Positions 43,231 through 50,697 of a stretch of 64,000 bases of DNA are shown piece by piece; position 1 is the first letter of the stretch, and each line of letters opens with the position of its first letter. This DNA comes from Brochothrix campestris. Its GTDB lineage: Bacteria; Bacillota; Bacilli; Lactobacillales; Listeriaceae. Made by a program: the position numbers and the translations under genes. The notes below the pieces were generated by a model. It was not told where the DNA came from, searched no databases, and worked only from the letters and a program-made list of their open reading frames with translations. Location: NCBI RefSeq assembly GCF_046058945.1, contig NZ_CP175511.1, forward strand, positions 1,798,001-1,862,000, read 5' to 3'.

Positions 43231-44327
43231 AAACGTCATGACGTGCACGTTTGTTATTGATCCCTTCTAAATGCCCGTTGGAATCCTCGTATTTAAAGCT
43301 ATTTTCGATTGCAGGTAAATGCTTGTTTAATGTTTTTAAACTGCGTTTCAGTTGTGAAGAAACGAAAGGTTTTTTAGTCTGAATCAGTGATTGGTAAGCA
43401 GGGGAATTTTTGTGTTGTAGCGCAATCAGTAATTGCTGTGCTAGTTCGTATGTTTCTTTGAATTCAACATCCAGTGTCATAAAGTAATCGATGATTCCTG
43501 TCGAACTTTTTTGTCCGTTAAATAAACGATGATAGCGATAATCAAAATCGCTTAAGTCTGTTTTGTTTTTGAGAAGTAATTTCCAATACGCTTTGAGTTT
43601 ACGATAAATCTTTTTATCTTCTGAGTTTGAAGTATCATAACGGTTCATGAGTTTAATACGTGTTTGATTAAGGGAGCGTGTTACTAATTGGGACAAATGA
43701 AAACGATCGATGATGCAATCTTCTAGATGGGAGGATATCAATGATTTCATATTTTTTCGCATCAGTGCAAATAAAACGCATCTGACTATCAGCACTCTTT
43801 ACCGATTTGAATTCATCCATTGAAAGATGTAGTGGAAGCCTTTGATAGTTCGGTTTGAATTGAGGAGACCATTGGTGTAAAGCACGATTAACAGTAGTTG
43901 TTGAAACACTCTGTCTAAAAGCGATATCTTTTTCAGAAGTAATAAACTGTCCTTCGGCAGCTAGTGTTTGGATGACACGTTTGGAGATAAAACAATTTCG
44001 TTTTACCATCGAAGTTGAAGCGATAAAGGTTGTTTTACATCCTTTACATAAGAAGCGTTGCTTCTTTAAAAAGAGATAGGTTGGAAGGTTATTGGTTTTA
44101 AGGAGTGTGATACGTGATAGTTTAGTTCCGTGTTTAATGAGTTTAACTGTTTTATTATTGAAGCCGCAATTCGCACACCGTGAGGGTATGTAAGAGAGTG
44201 TGCCAAAATAACAAGTGCTTAAAACACCTTTAATTAACTGAGTTAAACACCATGTTTTTGGAAAAGAAATAGTTTCATCTGTAATTCCAGAGGAATTCGC
44301 GATATTATTAAAAGTGATAGCTGACAT
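43196..44327 (-). pseudogene. Broken ISL3 transposase
   Basis: The 5' part (to about 43750) encodes the zinc-binding N-terminus (CANC and CKGC), an HTH, and the catalytic start SMDEFKSVK. After YEIIDIL the frame shifts and joins directly to IIDRFHLSQLVTRSLNQTRI. Roughly 40 residues of the catalytic core normally found between these segments are absent. The C-terminal part continues to HLEGINNK and then runs into the GC-rich element. The result is an internal deletion, a frameshift and a truncation, so the transposase is inactive. Confidence 0.9.
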
Positions 44328-44452
44328 TGTCGAATCCCGCTTATAAATTTGTTGTGATGACTTAATATTATAGGGATTTTGAAAATGTTGCTATTTTTTC
44401 GCGGAAAAATAGGCATCAGTGAAAATTCACCAACACCATAAATTATAGAACC

Positions 44453-44480
44453 AAAAAAGACAGTGTCGTTTGCACTGTCT
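44453..44480 (-). terminator. Terminator of the ThiM-like gene
   Basis: AGACAGTG and CACTGTCT form the stem, followed on the minus strand by six T, then the ISL3 end. The IS insertion split the original T tract. Confidence 0.8.
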
Positions 44481-44483
44481 CGG

Positions 44484-44550
44484 ATTGTAGAAAATTATAA
44501 TTAACTTTTTTTCCAACTTGTTTGCTTCAAACCGGTTAATTTCACTTTCA
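44484..44550 (-). repeat. Module A remnant plus module B after the ThiM-like gene
   Basis: ATTGTAG at 44484-44490 abuts the terminator exactly as in module A copies, but the rest of A is lost. CCAACTTG and AACCGGTTAATTTCACTTTCA-like sequence at 44513-44550 match module B downstream of sodA. Confidence 0.5.
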
Positions 44551-44669
44551 TTCCGACATGACACACAGGTAACGATCATTTTACAAGACTTAACAAGCTA
44601 GAACAGTGTTTAGCTATAGCCTTGTGCCGTCTGTCCTTTTTATTTTGATTTAACTGACCTTCACTTGAG

Positions 44670-45428
44670 TCATATATCAGTTCCACTGATTGCTTCAGTT
44701 AAATTCACTGTATTTATAATTTCTAATATTTGTTGTTGTTTTGGCCCCGCTTCAATTGCTCCCAAAATTCGCTGATAATGCTGACAAGCTAAAATGACTT
44801 TTTTTATGATTTTCTGTTCATTGTTCTCTCCCAAATAGCGGGAAATGAGCGCCTCTATTAATGTAATATCATAAATTGCCAATTGATCCTGCATATCATT
44901 AATAATAAAGCAATTTTCACCATCAGTAATTGTGATTTTTTCTGTTTTAATCACAACGACACTTCGATAAACTCGTGCTATCTTTTTTATTAATTCCATA
45001 TCATGTGATTCTCCAGGTTCACCTTTATAGCCAGCACTCGCCATTACATCCTGATAATTTCCAATCATCACAGTGTACGTCAATTGATTACTTAACTTAT
45101 CAAATGCTTGAAAACTTACGCTATTGTCACTCAATCCATCCAAGCTAAATAAAAGTGGGATTTTTCTCTTATTAGCTTGCTTGCCAAGAGCTAATAAACA
45201 CTCAAATTTATTAACTGTTATTTTTCCGAAACTTAAAACAAGAACATCATAATCAGCTAGTTGCTCTTTTGGTTTCAAAAAAAGTTGTTGATACGTTAAA
45301 AAGTCATATGAAAGGTTAATCGCACTAAAGTAATCAGATAGTTTTATTTGTTCATTACGAATAAATAGTAACTTCGAGTTATTATTAGGTATTGTTAACA
45401 ATTTGTTTATCTTTTTGATCACGAACAC
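44670..45428 (-). CDS. Hydroxyethylthiazole kinase (ThiM)-like protein, probably non-catalytic
   Basis: The 252-residue protein follows the ThiM/ribokinase-like layout in weak form: a loop with ITVNKFECLLALGKQANKRK matching the ThiM helix before its DPVG segment (here SLDGLSDNS), then VMIGNYQDVMASAG for the RGNxxEI/LAG region, and VVVIKTEKITITDGEN for VVVVTGxxDxVSDG. The catalytic GTGC segment is missing; its place reads QLAIYDITLIEALI. It may be a regulator, a decayed paralogue or a divergent enzyme. It appears monocistronic, with its terminator altered by an IS insertion. Confidence 0.5.
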   Translation of the reverse strand: MFVIKKINKLLTIPNNNSKLLFIRNEQIKLSDYFSAINLSYDFLTYQQLFLKPKEQLADYDVLVLSFGKITVNKFECLLALGKQANKRKIPLLFSLDGLSDNSVSFQAFDKLSNQLTYTVMIGNYQDVMASAGYKGEPGESHDMELIKKIARVYRSVVVIKTEKITITDGENCFIINDMQDQLAIYDITLIEALISRYLGENNEQKIIKKVILACQHYQRILGAIEAGPKQQQILEIINTVNLTEAISGTDI

Positions 45429-45481
45429 CTTCCATTTCTTTTTAGATTGTATAATAAGTATTATATCATATCAGTAAGTAA

Positions 45482-45517
45482 CAAAAAAAGAGAGTGCTGA
45501 ATTACACACCCTCCCTC
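45482..45517 (-). terminator. Terminator downstream of a sigma-B-driven small transcript
   Basis: On the minus strand GAGGGTG pairs with CACTCTC, followed by seven T. No full-length gene precedes it; the transcript starting near 45965 would end here. Confidence 0.6.
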
Positions 45518-45590
45518 TAAATTAATTAATATTATACACTAGTGACATGCAAACCATCATTTTAACTTCAGATTCACTAATGAGCTTTAG

Positions 45591-45806
45591 TTAAACACTT
45601 ATAAATAGTCTGCAGTTTTTTGTATAAAAGGCGCAATTAATTTGTGTTTTATTATCCGATCCAATGCAAATTTCCACTTGTTCACTTGCTTTGTTCTCTT
45701 GCTTTGTTCTCTTGCTTTGTTCATTTGACTGCTTAACCCTTCTTAATGCTTTAACTTCATATTGCTCACGATTCGTTACAATCTTTTGCACATGTTCGTT
45801 TAACAT
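45591..45806 (-). pseudogene. Possible decayed or spurious 71-codon frame
   Basis: A 71-codon frame rich in K, E, Q and S. It includes three tandem copies of a 13-bp unit (CTTGCTTTGTTCT on the plus strand, about 45686-45725) that encode EQSKRTKQENKASEQ. No Shine-Dalgarno precedes its ATG. It lies inside the transcript running from the sigma-B-type promoter at 45972-45996 to the terminator at 45482. It may be the rear part of a broken gene. Confidence 0.25.
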
Positions 45807-45841
45807 CTACGAATGGGCGTCCCGGTGGACTCGCAATAGCC

Positions 45842-45925
45842 TTATGTATTATCTGTTCGTTCCGGTGCACGCACCATCGTCAGTTGAAATAACATGTGAC
45901 GTTGACGAAGTTCTTGTCGTATCAT
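45842..45925 (-). CDS. Possible 27-residue peptide behind a sigma-B-type promoter
   Basis: ATG lies 8-10 nt after a strong GGAGGGAG. The frame encodes 27 residues (MIRQELRQRHMLFQLTMVRA, then PERTDNT) and stops. In the next frame the coding look continues (HKAIASPPGRPFVDVKRTC), so a frameshifted small gene is possible. No family is recognised. The promoter, ribosome-binding site and downstream terminator support transcription. Confidence 0.35.
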   Translation of the reverse strand: MIRQELRQRHMLFQLTMVRAPERTDNT

Positions 45926-45971
45926 TGTTATCACTCCCTCCGATTTTCTGGTGACCTGTTACATTACTATT

Positions 45972-45996
45972 ATACCCGCTATCTTTTTTACTAAAC
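45972..45996 (-). promoter_or_regulatory. Sigma-B-type promoter
   Basis: On the minus strand GTTTAG, 13 nt, GGGTAT, about 47 bp before the 27-codon frame. The sequence GGGTATAAT also contains a sigma-A-like TATAAT, but without a matching -35. Confidence 0.65.
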
Positions 45997-46114
45997 CTTT
46001 AACTTCTATTACGGTAAATAAAAATAGTAGTGGCTCTTCAGCCACTACTATTTTAGTTACACGATTTTTATCTCTTTAAGTCTCACGGAGAATCACGGTT
46101 TACAGTTGCTTTAA

Positions 46115-47377
46115 TTACTTATAATTAACTAAATGATATTTTTTCTTCCCTTTACGGACGATTGTAAAGCGATCGCCAATACGATCGGTTGCATCAATTA
46201 TTTTTGTTGTATCTTGTTGACGTTCACCATTAATATAGATTGCACCATGAGTTACATCTTCTCGTGCTTGGCGTTTACTCGGTTCGATTTTCAAATCAAC
46301 CAACCAATCGATAATTGGTAACGCTGTTTCTTTCGCTGCCGTGAATGTTGGCACATCTTTAAAGCCAACTTCAATTTCATCAGCAGTTAGCACTTTAATA
46401 TCTCCACTGAATAAGGCTGCAGAAATTTTAATCGCTTGATCTAACGCGGCTTGACCATGAACAAAAATAGTCATTTCACTTGCCAATGTTTTTTGGGCAG
46501 CTCGTAAATGCGGTTCGTTTGCCACTTTTTCTGCCAAAGCAGTAATCGTTGCCTCATCTAAGAAAGTAAAGTATTTCAAATATTTCACGACATCACGGTC
46601 ATCCGTATTTAACCAAAATTGGTAAAACTCATAAGGGGTTGTTTTTTCTGGATTTAACCAAATAGCTCCACCAGCCGTTTTACCAAATTTAGTACCGTCT
46701 GATTTTAACATCAAAGGAATTGTTAAACCAAAGGCTTTCGATGCTTCACCATGTTCTTTACGAATTAATTCTAAACCGGCCGTAATATTCCCCCATTGAT
46801 CGCTACCACCGATTTGTAAACGGCAGTTATTGTTTTCATATAAATGTTTGTAGTCCATCGCTTGTAAAATTTGGTAGCTGAACTCCGTAAAAGAAATCCC
46901 TGTTTCAAGACGGTTCGCGACAATATCTTTACTTAACATTGTGTTAACATTAAAACGTTTTCCAATGTCACGTAAGAAATCCAACACGTTTAAGTTTTTT
47001 GTCCAATCATAGTTATTCACCAAGACCGCGGCATTCTCTCCTGAAAAATCAAACAATTTTTCAAGTTGTGCACGGAGACCTTCAACGTTCGCATTGATTT
47101 GATCCATCGATTGTAATTGACGTTCTTCTGCCTTACCACTCGGATCACCAATCGAACCGGTCGCCCCACCCATTAAGAAAATCGGACGATGACCGGCTAA
47201 TTGAAAACGACGTAAGACCATAAATGGAATTAAATGACCGATATGCATACTATCTCCGGTTGGATCCATGCCACAATATAATGAAATACGTTCTTTTTCA
47301 GTTAACTCTTTTAACCCTGCTGCATCTGTTTGTTGATAAATCGCATCACGCCATTGTAATTCTTCAATAATGTTCAT
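46115..47377 (-). CDS. tyrS: Tyrosyl-tRNA synthetase
   Basis: The 420-residue class I synthetase has YCGMDPTGDSMHIGHL (HIGH motif), the tyrosine-binding QAMDYKHL and GGSDQWGNI, the KFGKT variant of KMSKS, and a C-terminal S4 RNA-binding domain (SKRQAREDVTHGAIYING). The start at 47377 follows AAAGGAG; an in-frame start 11 codons earlier falls in the T-box terminator region. Expression is controlled by the tyrosine T-box upstream. Confidence 0.96.
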   Translation of the reverse strand: MNIIEELQWRDAIYQQTDAAGLKELTEKERISLYCGMDPTGDSMHIGHLIPFMVLRRFQLAGHRPIFLMGGATGSIGDPSGKAEERQLQSMDQINANVEGLRAQLEKLFDFSGENAAVLVNNYDWTKNLNVLDFLRDIGKRFNVNTMLSKDIVANRLETGISFTEFSYQILQAMDYKHLYENNNCRLQIGGSDQWGNITAGLELIRKEHGEASKAFGLTIPLMLKSDGTKFGKTAGGAIWLNPEKTTPYEFYQFWLNTDDRDVVKYLKYFTFLDEATITALAEKVANEPHLRAAQKTLASEMTIFVHGQAALDQAIKISAALFSGDIKVLTADEIEVGFKDVPTFTAAKETALPIIDWLVDLKIEPSKRQAREDVTHGAIYINGERQQDTTKIIDATDRIGDRFTIVRKGKKKYHLVNYK

Positions 47378-47404
47378 TCCAGCCAGCTCCTTTTTTATCT
47401 TCAT

Positions 47405-47658
47405 GGACACAAAAAAAGCCCCTCCGTTTCACAATGAAACGAAGGGACGATAGTTACCGTGGTACCACCCTATTTTAATAACCATTACGGTTACTGCTTG
47501 TATAGTTAACGGTATGACCCGTTGTACATTGCTGTACAAATGCTCCAGAGTGTAATTCAACACCTTATATAGACTTGTTTGCAGCGACCACAAGCTCTCT
47601 TAACTAGGGATAAGGGATTTACTTCGTTCCTTCTTTGCATCGATTCATGAAGTTGTTA
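47405..47658 (-). ncRNA. Tyrosine T-box riboswitch
   Basis: On the minus strand the leader contains the T-box AGGGTGGTACCACGG (47457-47471) and a terminator (CCCTTCGTTTC and complement, then seven T, about 47411-47448). The Stem I region contains GAATTACACTCTGGAG, in which TAC is the likely specifier codon for tyrosine. Uncharged tRNA-Tyr is expected to favour the antiterminator. Confidence 0.95.
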
Positions 47659-47664
47659 CCCCTT

Positions 47665-47693
47665 ATACTAGAGAATTTTATGCGTTTTGTCAA
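47665..47693 (-). promoter_or_regulatory. tyrS promoter
   Basis: On the minus strand TTGACA, 17 nt, TAGTAT lies just upstream of the T-box leader. Confidence 0.85.
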
Positions 47694-47705
47694 CTACACT
47701 AACCC

Positions 47706-47732
47706 TAAAAAAAGAGAGCCACATGGCTCTCT
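47706..47732 (-). terminator. Terminator of sodA
   Basis: AGAGAGCC and GGCTCTCT form a hairpin, followed on the minus strand by seven T. It lies 160 bp after the sodA stop, beyond modules B and C. Confidence 0.88.
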
Positions 47733-47750
47733 CAAAGTGCTCTCATTTTT

Positions 47751-47890
47751 CTTCTAATCAGTTGATTCCACTTTTATTGTCCAGCTACTTCAACCAGAAG
47801 CTTTCAACTTTCAGAAAAAATGGGAGCAACGGTAAATAGTCGCTTGCCCTTCCAAGTTGGTTGCTTCTAACCGGTTGACTTCACTTTCAA
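47751..47890 (-). repeat. Modules B', C and B in the sodA 3' UTR
   Basis: Module B (47852-47890) starts at the sodA stop. Module C (47826-47843, GCAAC and GTCGC arms) follows. A second, diverged module B copy (47751-47778, CTTCTAATCAGTTGATTCCA) lies next to the terminator. B and C match the groEL 3' UTR. Confidence 0.6.
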
Positions 47891-47892
47891 GA

Positions 47893-48501
47893 CTATTTCG
47901 CAGCGTTATATAACGTGTTAGCTTTGTTCCAGTCAACGACGTTAAAGAAGGCTTTAACATAGTCAGGACGACGGTTTTGGTAGTTTAGGTAATAAGCATG
48001 TTCCCAAACGTCAATTCCAACTAATGGTGTATGTCCTTCAGTTAACGGTGAATCTTGGTTAGGTGTTGAAATAACCGCTAATTCGCCATCAGTTACAACT
48101 AACCACGCCCAGCCAGAACCGAAACGAGTTGTTGCTGCTGCTAAGAATTTTTCTTGGAACGCTTCGAATGAACCGAATGTTGCATCGATTGCTGCAGCCA
48201 ATTCACCGACAGGAGCACCGCCACCGTTAGCAGAAAGTGATTGCCAGAAGAATGAGTGGTTGGCATGTCCACCACCATTGTTACGTACAGCACCTTTGAT
48301 TTCTTCAGGTACAGATGCTAAGTCTGTCACTAATTCTTCAACTGATTTAGCTGCTAATTCTGGGTATGAAGCTAACGCATTGTTTACGTTTGTAATATAC
48401 GTTTGATGATGTTTAGTATGGTGAATCTCCATTGTTTTTGCATCAATATGTGGCTCAAGCGCCGCGTATTCGTAAGGTAATTCTGGTAAAGTATAAGTCA
48501 T
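47893..48501 (-). CDS. sodA: Superoxide dismutase, Fe/Mn family
   Basis: The 202-residue enzyme starts MTYTLPELPYEYAALEPHID and has the metal ligands in EIHHTKHHQTY (His 27), NHSFFWQSL (His about 81) and DVWEHAYYLNYQNRR (Asp and His). It is of Mn-type length. The start at 48501 follows AGGGGGC; 23 in-frame upstream codons are untranslated leader. The 3' UTR of about 160 nt carries the dispersed modules B and C. Confidence 0.97.
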   Translation of the reverse strand: MTYTLPELPYEYAALEPHIDAKTMEIHHTKHHQTYITNVNNALASYPELAAKSVEELVTDLASVPEEIKGAVRNNGGGHANHSFFWQSLSANGGGAPVGELAAAIDATFGSFEAFQEKFLAAATTRFGSGWAWLVVTDGELAVISTPNQDSPLTEGHTPLVGIDVWEHAYYLNYQNRRPDYVKAFFNVVDWNKANTLYNAAK

Positions 48502-48610
48502 TATATGTTGCCCCCTTGAATCTATTTTTATTACTATAACAAAGATAACATATTTAAGGGTGTTTTTCACGGTTTCGGCTTGATGATTATCGGCTTAGAC
48601 CCTTTTTTTC

Positions 48611-49342
48611 TTAGGCTGTCTTGGTTTTTATCTCACGATGACGGTTCATCAAATAAAGGAATACTGCTTCTAGGATAATTACAATGACAACCGTTAACAT
48701 AAAGGAGGACACCTGTGGTTGATTGCCTGTAAAACCGAACAAACGGGGAACGAACGTTTGAAAAGATTGTTGCAACTGTTCATTACAAAATTGATAAACG
48801 ATACTAAGAATGATACCTAAAAAGACAATCCCTGCACTCACGAGTAATTTTGTCGTTGTTAAAAAACGCTGTGAAAAGGTGGTAATCAGCATGCCTAACA
48901 AACCCGCACTAAAGAATACAAAGAAACAAGTTGCCACAATCCCGAAAAACGGATCATTCCGATAGATTTTTCCAATGAAGTTGTATAACTGTAAACTTCC
49001 GTTACTAAAATGATTTGTTATCGTAATTAATAGCATATTAAGAACTGTCGTCATTATCGCAATGACACCATTACTCACTAGTAACGACAAGAAAATTGTC
49101 TGGCGTGAGGTGCTATTTTGTACAAACAAATTAAATGCGATTTTACTCCCCACCGCCATTAATATCACCATGAATACAAGCGGTGATATTAGTACATCTG
49201 ATTTGATTACCTCGGTTGTATTGCTAAAATAAAGCCCAATTAACGGGAAAATAATAGCCGAAGTAATATAGATAGCGCTATATATAAGGAATGCACGTAT
49301 TTGATAGCTAAACTGATAGTTGAGTGCCGCTTTAAATTTCAT
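48611..49342 (-). CDS. ABC-2 type transporter permease, YtrC/BcrB-like
   Basis: A 243-residue protein with six predicted membrane helices (near 18-40, 50-66, 84-106, 133-155, 166-184, 215-234). It has no recognised motif and is assigned as the membrane partner of the preceding ATPase; the genes overlap by 11 nt. In YtrABC-type operons such transporters respond to cell-wall antibiotics. The substrate is not evident. Confidence 0.8.
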   Translation of the reverse strand: MKFKAALNYQFSYQIRAFLIYSAIYITSAIIFPLIGLYFSNTTEVIKSDVLISPLVFMVILMAVGSKIAFNLFVQNSTSRQTIFLSLLVSNGVIAIMTTVLNMLLITITNHFSNGSLQLYNFIGKIYRNDPFFGIVATCFFVFFSAGLLGMLITTFSQRFLTTTKLLVSAGIVFLGIILSIVYQFCNEQLQQSFQTFVPRLFGFTGNQPQVSSFMLTVVIVIILEAVFLYLMNRHREIKTKTA

Positions 49343-50204
49343 CTGTTTGCCCGCCTTCTTTCGTTAATTTAATAAAATAGGTTTGCAAGTTCAGTGGCGT
49401 TAGTCGCAATTGTTCGGGGAGCTCTGCACCTAATTTATCAGCATCCGTCACATAAGCTGTCATTGTTCCACCGAATGTTTCTTTATCCAGGACCTTTACA
49501 AGGACAACGAACGCTTCAACTAATTCACTTGGTCCTGTAATAGCCACCCCTGTTTGGAGTATTTCTTCTGTCGATGCCGCTTGGATAACTTCACCTTCAT
49601 TCATTATAATCACTTCTTCAATTAAATACGTAATTTCATCAATCAAATGGGTCGATATCACAAAGGTGCGTGGCTTTTGTTGATAAGTCTCGAGCAAAAA
49701 CTGATAAAACAGTTCACGATGATGCGCATCTAATCCTAAAACGGGTTCGTCCAAAAAGATGTAATCACAATCAACCGCTAAAGCCACAATTAGTTTGGCA
49801 ATACTGCGGTAACCGGTTGATAGTTTACGAAGCGAGCTGTTCGCATCAAGACCAAAGGCAGTTAACATCTTTTTAGCGAAATTTTCGTCAAAGCCGTCAT
49901 AGAACGCGGCGGTCTGTTTGAACATTTGCTTAATTTTCATCTGCGACGGAAACAAAGTGTCTTCACTCATCAAATACAGTCGATTCAAACACGTTTCGTT
50001 TTCGTATACACGCATACTGTCTAGTTCTACTGCTCCAGCTGTGGCAATGCTACGGTTATTGATGATATTCAATAACGTGCTTTTACCCGCACCATTGCGT
50101 CCGAGTAAACCATAGATAGTCTCTGCTTTCAATTCGAGTGTCACATTCGAGAGTACCTGTTTCCTACTATAAACCTTGCTTAAGTTCGCTATCGTTAGTG
50201 TCAT
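49332..50204 (-). CDS. ABC transporter ATPase, YtrB/YhcH-like
   Basis: A 290-residue ATPase with Walker A LLGRNGAGKSTLL, a signature reduced to LSTGYRSIAK, Walker B DYIFLDEPVLGLDAHHR, and the H loop ISTHLIDE. The C-terminal 80 residues are an extra domain found in drug- and bacteriocin-export ATPases of this type. Its ATG overlaps the GntR gene's stop by 4 nt. It forms an operon with regulator and permease. Confidence 0.9.
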   Translation of the reverse strand: MTLTIANLSKVYSRKQVLSNVTLELKAETIYGLLGRNGAGKSTLLNIINNRSIATAGAVELDSMRVYENETCLNRLYLMSEDTLFPSQMKIKQMFKQTAAFYDGFDENFAKKMLTAFGLDANSSLRKLSTGYRSIAKLIVALAVDCDYIFLDEPVLGLDAHHRELFYQFLLETYQQKPRTFVISTHLIDEITYLIEEVIIMNEGEVIQAASTEEILQTGVAITGPSELVEAFVVLVKVLDKETFGGTMTAYVTDADKLGAELPEQLRLTPLNLQTYFIKLTKEGGQTDEI

Positions 50205-50569
50205 CTTTCATACCCTCTTTCAATTAATGTAATGAGTTGTGTTGCTGTGATATTTAATTGTTGTGCTTCCTTAATAAATTGCACCAGATTGGTAGATAAA
50301 AATTGTTGCGAGCGTTGCTGTTGTAATTGAGCTTGCGCACCGTCCACAACAAACATCCCTATCCCCCTTTGTTTAACTAAAACATTTTGTTCAACGAGAA
50401 TATTCATCCCTTTTAAAATCGTCGCTGGGTTAATTTGAAACGCCTTTGATATTTCAGTTGTGGATGGAATTTGTGCATTTTCTTTAAATGAGCCATTTAA
50501 AATAGCCTCTTCAATTTGTTCTGCCACCTGTTGAAACAGTGGTAAACGACTCGTGCTGTTAAATTCCAT
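50201..50569 (-). CDS. GntR-family repressor, YtrA subfamily
   Basis: The 122-residue regulator has the N-terminal GntR winged HTH (PLFQQVAEQIEEAILNG, then STTEISKAFQINPATILKGM) and a short helical C-terminus without an effector domain, which defines the YtrA subfamily. It probably represses its own operon through the perfect dyad at 50593-50614 over the -10 element. Inducers are usually cell-wall antibiotics; here that is inferred. Confidence 0.92.
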   Translation of the reverse strand: MEFNSTSRLPLFQQVAEQIEEAILNGSFKENAQIPSTTEISKAFQINPATILKGMNILVEQNVLVKQRGIGMFVVDGAQAQLQQQRSQQFLSTNLVQFIKEAQQLNITATQLITLIERGYER

Positions 50570-50592
50570 TATGACTCCCCCTAATCGATTAG

Positions 50593-50614
50593 GTTAGTTA
50601 CTTATGTAACTAAC
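50593..50614. promoter_or_regulatory. YtrA-type operator
   Basis: GTTAGTTAC, 4 nt, GTAACTAAC is a perfect 9-bp inverted repeat. It overlaps the -10 region of the promoter at 50613-50641, the expected site for a self-repressing GntR protein. Confidence 0.7.
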
Positions 50615-50641
50615 TATATAACCTATTCTTCTCCTTGTCAA
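50613..50641 (-). promoter_or_regulatory. Promoter of the ytrABC-like operon
   Basis: On the minus strand TTGACA, 17 nt, TATAGT lies about 45 bp before the GntR start. Confidence 0.8.
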
Positions 50642-50697
50642 CAAAAAAACGTCCTGCTATTCTCGTAATGAGAACAGACAGAACGCTAGTGCTATTA

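Larger units (their letters stand above)
43041..44452 (-). mobile_element. Decayed ISL3-family insertion sequence with 8-bp target duplication
   Basis: The ends carry imperfect 22-bp inverted repeats (GG..CTAT.....AT.GTGTTG in both). They are flanked by identical 8-bp direct repeats AAAAAAGA at 43033-43040 and 44453-44460, the duplication length known for ISL3. The element lies between the rpsD terminator and the terminator of the ThiM-like gene; the duplicated site is that terminator's T tract. The internal transposase is broken and a GC-rich element replaces its 3' end. Confidence 0.88.
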
